NCBI RefSeq assembly: GCF_037975245.1
Contig: NC_092569.1
Coordinates: 33,937,668 to 34,001,667 of the forward strand
Direction: 5' to 3'
Length of the DNA: 64,000 nt
DNA from: Apostichopus japonicus
Taxonomy: Eukaryota; Echinodermata; Holothuroidea; Aspidochirotida; Stichopodidae
Shown here: piece by piece, positions 54,324 through 64,000 of the stretch
Position numbering within the stretch: position 1 is the first letter of the stretch
Layout: each line of letters starts with the position of its first letter
The notes under the pieces: model-generated
The model's input: only the letters and a program-made list of their open reading frames with translations
Told to the model about the DNA's origin: nothing
Database searches by the model: none
Program-made: the position numbers and the translations under genes

Positions 54324-57300
54324 CTAAGCATTGGAGAAAAAATGTAGATGAATAAAGAAAGATATTTGGAAATTAGATTCATAAATGGCGATTAAAAGAG
54401 CTATACAGTAAATCAAATTTTGGAAATTATTTTTGGAAAGAAAAGAAGTTGTAATATACCGAAAAATTATTTATTACAACGGGATGAATAATATTAAGGG
54501 AGATGGGACAACAACCCCCCCCCGCCCCACCCCACCCCACCCCCTCCCCCGTGACGCAAAAGTTAGATGAAACACCTTCATGAGTTGAAAACAACCACGC
54601 GTACTATCTACAAGTCATTGCACAAAGTGTGCAACACCTTTTGACACTAATATGTAACGTGATAAGACACAATTGAGGTTAACGGCATTCATCATTTTAA
54701 GGACCACCTTCAAATGATTGCTCGACCGCTTACCCCCCCCCCTCCCCTTCCCCGAACCAACCCACTGTTTTTTTTTTAATATATATGCTTAATAATTAGT
54801 TGTAAATATTTTGACATAATAATGTTTCCAGAAAACGAATTCTGTATGGATTTGGGATCTACTTGTGGAATTGTTTTTATGATTAAATGAATCGATTTTT
54901 TCTATATTCATTTTATATAAAACACCAACAAGTTTCTGTTTTCATCTATAAGGATGCATAAGATGTGGGTAATAAAATGAAGGTGCAACAGCTTTGATGT
55001 GACAAGTAAGCAATATGACATTTGTCATTCGCTCTGTGGACATATTAACACATATACAATATTGACTCCCTGGTTTGCCAAACACATCTCACTCATTATG
55101 TTAACATGTTGTGACGTACGCGAATACCTCTCTGCAGTACAAAGCGAACATCATTTCAACACGTGACACAATACCTGCATTCCAGTGTAACCTACTTATC
55201 GAAAGCATAGCATTTCGCATAGCTTCACAGTTGTTTATGCACTTACGCAACTTTATGTTTAAAATAATCCGACTATAAAAAAAATTGAGGAATCATAACC
55301 GGGAGTTGTTTTTCTCTTCATTCAATTCTGCGAATCTCGTGTGTTTTTGGTCTTGCTCCACTCGACTGGTACATGACATCGCCTTAGTATGTGTCGCAAT
55401 AATAACAATATAAATCATCGCTTCACACCTGCTCATAAGGTGTTTGTGAATGTACATGTTTTTGTCATTTTTATATAAATAATCCTCTCGCACTTGACTT
55501 CACAAACCTTGACGTACCAAGCCTGAAGATATTTGTTTGTGTATGTGTGTGCATGTGTATGTGTGTTGTTTAAACTGAACTCTGTGAATTTCATACGATT
55601 CTCGTCTATGCTCATTCCATCACATCTTATAAAGAATAACTTGAGTGGAAATATTCGCCACTTATATGAAGGACACAAAACTAAATTGGTTTTATTTGCC
55701 ATGAGATGTTTATTGGAATTCACAGAATTGTTTGAAAATGAATTATTTGGCTTAATGCGGCAATCATCGCCTGAGTTATGCTACAGCTTTAAGTATACTA
55801 ATATCCACCGTAAATGAATTTTATATAAGTTGTAAATCCTATTATAACATTTTTGCTGATGTATCATTGAACTGTCATGCATTGCGTATGTTTGCACTGA
55901 TTACTTTGCATTTGGAATTTCATCAAAAAATGCAATTCATTTTTTATTTTTTTGGATAAATGAAAAACGACACTATTTCAGCTGAATTCCGTCATGTAAT
56001 TATTTACCATGCTTTGATACAAGCATTTACAAAATATCACCAAATATATAACAAATTCATATCTTTGTCGTATGAAAATGTTATGACGATGTGATATTGC
56101 CCCAAAAAATGCACACAACATTTTTCAGGAAATTTTCTTTATAAAACCAACCTCAAACCACGGGAAAATCTCGTTTTCTTTTGTTTTGTTTTGGCTTTGT
56201 AATTTCTATGGTCCATACAGAGGAAGTCATACCATGTGCGCTATTAGACTTGAACTTGATCTATTGTTCGATAAGGAGGTTCAGTCATATTCTCCGGAAA
56301 CACATTCCATATAACGCTAAGTCACTCATTGCTATATATAGGCAACGGAAATGTAGCAATTGGGAACTTACCTTTAGAAACAATCCGAGCATGATATCAG
56401 CAAAATTGATTCATTCCAGGATAAACATAATCTTCTTAGATTAATGAAAACAAATAATGTATGTCCATTGTCCAACAAAGCTACCCATTAGGGGGAGAAG
56501 GAGGGGGTACTCCCCCCCCCCCCTAAAGCTCATCAACGTTAGACACTCTCTAAATTATTTTAGTAAGACTACTTTTCAATCCAATCCTACAAAAATATCT
56601 TCTAGCATTTTTGGGCATAACAAGTTATTTTAATTTTTTGTTGACTAAGATCAATGCGAAAACGGCTTTAATGTAGCCTAGACTACACTGTGCCAATGCT
56701 CGAAACCTTAATATGTATAGCTATATTAACTATATACTATATACCTAGATAAGGTGCTACATAATAGTAAAACATGTAAAACCATGTCCGTCTGAACTGA
56801 ATAGTTCATACTGTACGTCACATACATAAACTCCGGCGGTGTGCTTGAAAACTGATACCAACATACCGTCATATATCGGTAATACCGGTACTTTCGGAGA
56901 ATGACATTTCGCGGAATTGGTACACACGTTCCAATGAATAAACTTACAATAGTAAACATATATAGGCTCATGGATATAAAACCTAGATGACTGCCTAAGC
57001 AGGCCACATGTTTTAATTACTTATCCTTCTCTTTCTTTTTAAAAGTTTCTTTCTTTTCCCTTTGGGTGACCATAGCCTACTATAGGCCTAATACGTTACT
57101 AATTACAAACGGATAATTATTAAGTTAGTAACTTAGAGTGACTTGTTGACCAATCAAATCAAGTTGGAATAGAAAATATTGAAAAATAAAAATTTAGTCA
57201 ATTAGTTAGGAATAAGTTTAAAAAATCTCGAGATATTCTCGAATGCATATTAGAATGAAACCCGTCAAGAATTTGTTAATTCAGCAGTACACACTAACTA

Positions 57301-57754
57301 CGCCTGTTGATCTACTTTGACTGTAACAGACTATCTATTCTACGTTTGATTAAATCACCCCTATAACCGCAAGAAAAAAAATCAGAAGTTACCAAATTGA
57401 ATCGAAAAGGGAATGCTACCGCGGAAGAAGGAAATGGTGGGTTGAATGTACTAAAAGATAGAGTGAAGATGACATTAAGATGGATATACTTGAAACGTAA
57501 AGTCTCCAAAAATCTTTTGTTTTTGATGTGTGGATAAACTAAGACAGGGGAGTAGAGAGGAGGGCTCAATTTTTTTTTTGGAGGAGAAAAGTATACAATA
57601 ACAATAATGCGAAGTTCAATATGATCATTCAATGTGACACCAAATTTACGATCGTTCAAACATATAACTGTACCCGCCCCCCCCCCCCGCCTCCCACACA
57701 CACCTCCCCTCCCTTCTCCTTAATTGCATCGGGTGGTTGACGGGGGAGTACAGT
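54324..57754. other. Upstream side of the ENPP gene
   Basis: No further ENPP exon could be fixed. Poly-C tracts near 54514-54553, 54734-54752 and 56512-56523 belong to small transposon relics. ORFs of 60-130 codons here have no recognisable motif or splice context. Confidence 0.4.
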
Positions 57755-58290
57755 ACAGCACTCTATATTACTGTAAAGTACACAGTACCGCATAGTATTG
57801 TACAGTACAGTGCAGTACAGTAAGTACAGTACTGCACTTACTGCACTGTACTGCACTACTGTACAATGTACTGTACCGTACTGTAAAGTATACTGTACAG
57901 TATATAGTAAAGTAAAGGTACTGTATTGTACAGTACAATACAGTACTATACAGGAAGTATAGTACTGCACTGTACTGTACTACACTGTACTGTACCGTAC
58001 TGTAAAGTACTGTACAGTACAGTACAGTACAGTAAGTATAATACAGTACTGTACAATATAGTATAGTATAGTACAGTACTGTACTGTACAGTACTGTACA
58101 ATATAGTATAGTACAGTACTGTACTGTACAGTACAGTAAGTATAATACAGTACTGTACAGTACAATACAGTACAGTACAGTAAGTATAATACAGTACTGT
58201 AAAATATAGTATAGTATAGTACAGTACTGTACTGTACAGTACAGTAAGTATAATACAGTACTGTACAGTACAATACAGTACAATACCGTG
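57755..58290. repeat. CAGTA/TACTG palindromic simple repeat
   Basis: Built almost wholly from GTACAGTACA and TACTGTACTG words, which are self-complementary. A higher-order unit of about 60-70 bp, with AAGTATAATACAGTACTGTA, repeats four to five times. ORFs of repeated Tyr-Cys-Thr-Val are artefacts. Confidence 0.95.
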
Positions 58291-60464
58291 TATAGAGATG
58301 GTGTTCTCTCTATAGGTGGTGTTATTGCACTAGTACTAAACTAATATAATCATTTTGTTATTATTGACATGTACATTTTATTGTCCTTACATTTTTATTT
58401 TTATTTGACTGTTCAACGTATATATCCAATTCCATTATCGATGCAAGTTCGATCTCAGCTTGTTCACTGACTTCCATCTTTTGTTTTCACTTTCAATAAA
58501 TGTTCCATTTTGCGTCACCCTGTATCTGTTAAGCCCGCTCATCTTATCATTATCAATTACAACAGTTCCAATCACTGAGTTACAAGCAGTCATTCCCCGA
58601 TAACGTGGATTCAGTACCACTAAAGAGCCTGAGCAACGTCAAAACCATAGACCAGCATAAATGAGCAGCAATTTATCAAACCACACGCTTATTGAAAGAC
58701 GACTTAACTACAAAACTAACAAGAATTCATACCTAACGAACCATGAAACGGCTTAAAATGTTGTTAGTGTTACTGGTATACCCACTGCACACACGCACAC
58801 ACACATACAGTATATGTTTATACTCGAGTGTACAGATACTGTGGAACGCTGTGAAAACCAATGAATTACAGTTTACATACAAAATCCATTTCTTTTGGTA
58901 GTGTATAGGTCTGTCTATAAATAAGATTTAGTGCTATTGTATATATACAGATGTACTGAAGTCTGTACACTTCCACGCTATGAACAGCAGTCAGCCTCGT
59001 TTGTTGTGTTATAAATATAATTCCTGTCATTTAGTTAAGGCCTAACCTGTGGTGTTAACCTATATTGTATTTCGAGATAGGTAAGAATGCTCCAGAGATT
59101 TTATAGCCATACTTTGTTCAAACCAACTGAATTTTGCTGATAAAATAGTGTGTCTAATTGATACAAGTCGGACTGCGGCGTATCGATTAACTTGGAGGCC
59201 CGCCGGGGTACTAAGGATTAGATGGGCCACTTAAAACGGTGAACAATTACGAGACAGCACAATGGATAGCACAATGAGATTCGGTTCCCCCATCTTCATA
59301 ATATTGTACATGTCTTTTTAGGTTCGAGGTCACTAAGGGTCCTGTGGTCCCCCCCCCCCCCCGTCTCAGTTTCCTGGCGTAACGCCACTAATCCAGGTTA
59401 GAACACTGCAGTATCACTTCTGTGGTTAAACATCTGGCATATTTCATATACCCTGATAACACTTTCTTTTCAACAGTCTTATACGTTCATATAGCCTGCC
59501 AAAGACTATGGTCAGTTTATTAGCTTCGAACAGATTCGGTTTGTAAAGGCATATAATGCCATGTGAACATTACAAATCAATAATAATAAGTCCTAATTGA
59601 AGTGGATATTGAAACGAGCCTGAAGAGGCTTAATTGTCAAAAACAAGTGGGAACACTTATACAAAATAAATGTAATTAAAAATTGCCTCCAAATTTATAG
59701 CGTGGTGCTAAACAATATATATTTGGACAAATTTGGTTATAAGTTAGTTCTTTCCTGCCGCTCTGACCATCCATCGTTATTATTTTCAAACATTCACGAA
59801 GGTTGAACCTGATTATAATATATGTCTGAGAAGAAAATCTACTTCGAGGATGGCAGTGGAATGTCGGTTACACTTTACACAATGAGTGACCACTATTTAA
59901 CAGTTTAGCAGATTTGGGAACAATATCGACTTACATTTATCGAAGACATTTTCCAAATAAGGGATAACCAGCTACTATAGAGTTTATTTGGCAATATCCT
60001 ATTGCGGATACCACTACCTTTTTAGATGAAGGAAGGGTGACCAAGAGCAATCGGCTAGATTTGCTAAAGTACCATTGCAGTAACAATCGTTCATTAATCA
60101 AATTTATTGGTATATCCGGAAAAAATCATATTTTGCGCGATGGAAAAATTCATGGCAAGACTGTAATGAAGAACTTCCTGGTCGTCTCGCATTGTATGGA
60201 TCTGCTAAGAACGGTGTACATTTCACTTGTCCAAAACATTACCGGTGATGTGTTCTGCTATACTTTATAATAGACAGGTGGGGTGGGGAGGGGATAGGAC
60301 CGCTAAAAACGGCGGGAGTAGCACCTTATAGTTCTAGTTTTTGTACCATATGAGTGGCATGTGCACTGCGAACACGTATCTCATAGACAGAAGCTTAATC
60401 CGAGCGGCGATTGGGTAGGTGGGGTGGGGTGAGGGCGCTGATTAAAGAGCTGACTTATCATTCA
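58291..60464. other. Unassigned DNA
   Basis: Contains a small hAT-like relic (poly-C then TCCTGGCGTAACGCCACTAA at 59349-59395). The 77-codon frame at 60037-60270 is unrecognised. Confidence 0.4.
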
Positions 60465-60690
60465 ATCAACCCCCCACTCACCTCTTCCCATTCCCAGTCC
60501 CGCCACAAGTATACAACCCCACACTCTCCCCTTCCCATCCCCAGTCCCGCCACAAGTATACAACCCCTCACTCACCCCTTCCCATCCCCGACACAAGTAT
60601 ACAACCCCCACTCACCCCTTCCCATCCCCGATACAAGTATACAACCCCCACTTACCCCCTTCCCATCCCGCCACAAGTATACAACGGAAC
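60465..60690. repeat. C-rich minisatellite, unit about 40-46 bp, five copies
   Basis: Units of CACAAGTATACAACCCC, CACTCACCCCTTCCCATCCC with small indels. The ORF at 60411-60830 reads through it and is not a gene. Confidence 0.9.
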
Positions 60691-61312
60691 AATATGTACA
60701 CCGGAACAGCAACAAGAAAAGAGTTCCATTAGCAAAATATCTTCATGAAAAACGTTGGCCCATGAAAGTTTCCAAATTAACTCCATCCCACCCTACCCCC
60801 TCCTCTAACATAAACCGACCATCCCTCTAACTTATGTAGTATCTCATATAGATACAGGCCTACAACAAGTAATTCATGCGGTTGTAACAGACAAGCAACC
60901 TGATTAAGTTCTAACATGTACTAAATACCAACTTGTTACCAAATACTAGATACAAATGTACCTGTTACAGTTAAACGAAATACCTCGTACCCAAGCAGAC
61001 TGCCTATAATCCAGCTTTTTCATTATTCCTTGGGAAAGAAATGAACAATAATTGGTCATTTCTTTGTATTCATTACATACAGTAATCAGAATCACTATAT
61101 TAGTGTAAGGCCGTTGATGTCTAATATATTTATAAATGGAGGACGTGGAGGGGTGGGGGCGGGGAGGGGGTGAGGTTGTGTCAAAGCCTTATTCCAAACT
61201 GTAATAGATCGTACAATTATCATCTGAGTTACATACAGAGTTTCTCATTTACAATATTAATTCAATACGCACTATACACAACCATTGATTGATATCAGTG
61301 CGTTCCCTTATA

Positions 61313-61531
61313 TTATTAAATGATTACGTATACATACATGCACTAACCAACTCTGTATCGCTTACACTGTAGCTATACATGAAATATTATTAAATCATTA
61401 CGTATACATACATGCACTAACCAACTCTGTATCGCTTACACTGTAGCTATACATGAAATATTATTAAATCATTACGTATACATACATGCACTAACCAACT
61501 CTGTTTCCCTTATACTGTAGCTATACATGCA
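61313..61531. repeat. Tandem repeat, 74-bp unit, three copies
   Basis: Units contain ATTACGTATACATACATGCA, CTAACCAACTCTGT and ACACTGTAGCTATACATG. The first two are almost identical, so the expansion is recent. Confidence 0.95.
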
Positions 61532-62752
61532 ATGACTACATTATTCTCTCGCTGATATATAATAACTTCAGACTTTGCCACTATTTGTCCTAGTCTATAT
61601 AATTAAACCAAATATGCGATTCGGTCTCCACGAGCTAAAAACTTCCACGAATAATGGAGACTATTTATTGTAAAGACACGCGGTTTTTGTTGTTGCTGAT
61701 AACAAAGGCATATGGACGCATTGAAGTATTATTTCCACGTATATTACTATATAACAACATGTAATACTTAAACGTATAGAATATTGAGCTAACAAACAAA
61801 ACAACGTATGCTTGTACGTATATATATAAGCATGCACGATCGTGATATGAATGTTTTTGTGTATGCTTTGAGATATCACGGGCTTAACATATAATGAATG
61901 CAGTAAACGTTAAGCAGACAATTAATTTAATTTCCTGAATTTCTGAGGCAAATTAAATATGGAAAATAGATATGGTTCGGCATACTTCTGTTGCACAGTG
62001 CTTATTGAAAACTACCGTGTGCGTTTCTATTTAATATATACGTAGATGTGTAGAACTGTTTGTTACAAGGGAGCGAGCATCCGTTCGTTAAAACCACATG
62101 TGCATTCATTGCATCATGTAAACAAGATATACAAACAGGAACATATACGTGATATACATAAGAAAAAGGTAGGTTTAAAATGGGAAATTCCCCGCCAGCT
62201 CCCTTACCTCTTTGGAGTCTAAATTGATAATTTCTAGCCAGTGACGTTGCTATAGGGTCTTGTGATTTGTGGGAGGAGGAGGGGGGGGGGTGTAGAATCA
62301 TAGTATTTCAAAATGAGTCATAATTTTCCAACTGGTTGGATTCGTAAAGGAGGGGTTCCCTATCGAAATGTTCGGCAGAATAACACGAGTGGGTTGTCAA
62401 GATTCTGTACCTTAAATATGCTATATGCCGGGTATTTAGTAATGCTAAGGTGCTAAATCGAACGCCAATTGACCCCATTGAGACAATTGTAAAGATTGCC
62501 TTATTTTCAACTTTATTATGGGTTGTCTCAAAGAGTTAGAAACAAGATTTCGGTTAATTGCATGTTCGAATTTCGACAAATTGGTAATATTGTAAGCCTA
62601 AAATTAGAAATATTAGAAATAGCCTAATATTATCGACTCAGAAATTAGAATCATCCTGTCAAGAGTGCGATCAGCTTCAATCATTTTAAGAGATGTTGAA
62701 TTTTCCAACTGTCATGTTTTCACTTTTTGACCACCAATTTTCCAACTACTAC
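61532..62752. other. Unassigned DNA
   Basis: No gene recognised. A small relic with CAGTGACGTTGCTATAGGG and a G-run lies at 62239-62293. Confidence 0.4.
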
Positions 62753-63132
62753 CAAGGGCGTAGGAACCGGGGGCTGGGGGGGGGGGGGCGCCAGCCCCCC
62801 TCCAGTGAAAAATATTGGGGGTGGAAGTATCATTCCGCCCCCCCCCCCGCTTCGCAAGTCAGAAAACCCCTTTTTAATTTCCAAATTAGAAAAAATCTCA
62901 TTTGGAGCACCAAATTGCATCTAAGGCCAGGTGAAAATGCAAACTTATTTACAAAATGGAGTGGGTGTTGAAGTGTGCTATATTGCACCAAATGCATCTG
63001 AGGCCACCTGGAAATGCAAAATAAAAAAATTCCAAAGGGGAGGGGGACACCCCTCCCCTTAGACCCCTCCCCCAGGCCGGCCATCAGTCTTCAGCCCCCC
63101 CCCCCACTAAAAAGTACCTTCCTACGCCACTG
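62753..63132 (-). mobile_element. hAT-type miniature transposon, copy 4 (inverted)
   Basis: On the + strand it runs CAAGGGCGTAGG ... CCTACGCCACTG, so it is inverted relative to copies 1-3. A perfect 8-bp duplication ACTACTAC flanks it (62745-62752 and 63133-63140). Confidence 0.92.
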
Positions 63133-63156
63133 ACTACTACTGAAGATTCAAGCCAA

Positions 63157-63534
63157 TTATTGGGGTGATACACCCCCCCTTCCCCGCCACCTTCTTCCCG
63201 TAGCTACGTCCACGTTATTCAAAGACAGGTGTGGGGAGGGAGGTAATTTTGGAACAGTTATCCTAGAATTATTCCGAGGCCGGTAACTCCTATTAGTCAT
63301 TCTATAACCTATTCTAGCATGTATAATAGGGACGTTATTTGTTCTTCCAAGAGAGATTGGTACATCCTCGTCTTTTGGACGAAATTCCCTTTGCAGAAAT
63401 GTTTCTCTCTTCTTGTATCTCCCTTCCGATAATCGCCCTAACAACGCCATGATTTCAAGGATATAGGAGAGTTTGGTTACAAATTTATTTGCCACACACA
63501 GTGACACATAGTGAGTGAGCTCTTCAATTGCCAA
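63157..63534 (-). CDS. Unassigned 125-codon ORF
   Basis: Longest unexplained non-repeat ORF in the right 10 kb. The middle is Arg/Asn-rich (IGYRMTNRSYRPRNNSRI) and the N-terminal third is mildly hydrophobic. It lies upstream of the ENPP gene on the same strand and could hold a missing 5' exon, but no donor of good quality that joins in phase was found. It may be chance. Confidence 0.2.
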   Translation of the reverse strand: MAIEELTHYVSLCVANKFVTKLSYILEIMALLGRLSEGRYKKRETFLQREFRPKDEDVPISLGRTNNVPIIHARIGYRMTNRSYRPRNNSRITVPKLPPSPHLSLNNVDVATGRRWRGRGGVSPQ

Positions 63535-64000
63535 GCCTAAAAGCGGGCTTTATTGTTCACTTTATGCACAACATATATGCCTATATTTCATAGTTTTATG
63601 ATATATGTTTACCCCTTCAAATTGTAACTTGCATGTGGTAGCATGTGTGATTTGCATATTCTTTAATCTCATCTGAAACACACAAGTAACACGCATATTT
63701 CCCTTTGCATTCCAGTTGTATGAATGTACATTGTAGATCACACCATATTTCGTGTATGAGTAATTTAATCATTGATTTCTAGTAATTTACCAGACAAACA
63801 ATACACAATGGACATCCGTGTTCTATTGTAAAGGTCTGAATCACAGTTCACATTGGTATAAGTTTATGGGAATAACAACCGGAGTATAGGCCAATAGTAA
63901 ACACTGTCGTGTACTCACTATAGTAATAAAAGTGTACTATAGGCTGAGTGTTATTTGTACAAGTTACTTGCAGTTATATGTATAGGACTTACTCTAATGC
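63535..64000. other. Unassigned DNA at the right edge
   Basis: AT-rich, no coding or repeat signal seen. Confidence 0.4.

Noticed and set aside
57656-58283. 97-171 codon Tyr/Cys/Thr/Val-rich ORFs
   Set aside because: Produced by the GTACAGTAC simple repeat.
60411-60830. 139-codon Pro-rich ORF
   Set aside because: Reads through the C-rich minisatellite; no conserved domain.

Overview
The window is animal genomic DNA, most likely from a marine invertebrate deuterostome. An echinoderm, perhaps a sea cucumber, is my best guess, resting on protein style, the repeat mix and intron structure; I could not test it. Genes are split into many exons with GT-AG introns, intergenic DNA is AT-rich, and LINE fragments, miniature DNA transposons, minisatellites and long poly-C/G runs are abundant. 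There are no operons, ribosome binding sites or CRISPR arrays.

Two spliced protein-coding genes can be rebuilt. The first, on the + strand at 15330-18286, is a four-exon major-facilitator transporter of the monocarboxylate transporter (SLC16) type, with a 414-residue model in which every intron is phase 1. The second, on the - strand from 54323 down to 21488, is a 22-exon gene of the ectonucleotide pyrophosphatase/phosphodiesterase (ENPP) family. Its reading phase stays open across all 22 exons (2511 nt, 836 residues plus stop), and only the extreme 5' end is missing. The genes converge, with 3.2 kb between the stop codons.

The main biological result is that this ENPP looks like a pseudoenzyme. 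The fold, the TTYPN nucleophile loop, the first metal-site Asp and the calcium loop of the nuclease-like domain are kept. The other five zinc ligands of the family (EPD-H, DH and HG motifs) are all replaced, although splice sites and frame are intact. It also lacks the somatomedin-B domains usual in ENPP1-3.

Layout: 1-660 is the 3' end of a CR1/L2-type LINE. 660-5315 holds microsatellite, two minisatellites and unassigned DNA. 5316-9945 is a probable CACTA-like element whose ends are packed with ACCGACTAA motifs in both orientations; inside it sits a 1.4 kb foldback. 10592-11314 is a second inverted-terminal element. 11940-14330 is a decayed Tx1/L1-type LINE that was hit by a short retroposon whose head is the 5' end of U2 snRNA. 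15330-18286 is the transporter. 18287-21487 is the shared 3' flank. 21488-54323 is the ENPP gene, whose introns carry most of the repeats: a CR1/L2 LINE, three hAT-type miniature elements, a second U2-headed retroposon and several minisatellites. 54324-64000 has only repeats, a fourth hAT-type copy and short ORFs of unknown status.

The best candidates for something undescribed are the inactive ENPP, the U2-headed retroposon family with target-site duplications, and the motif-array CACTA-like element with its nested foldback.
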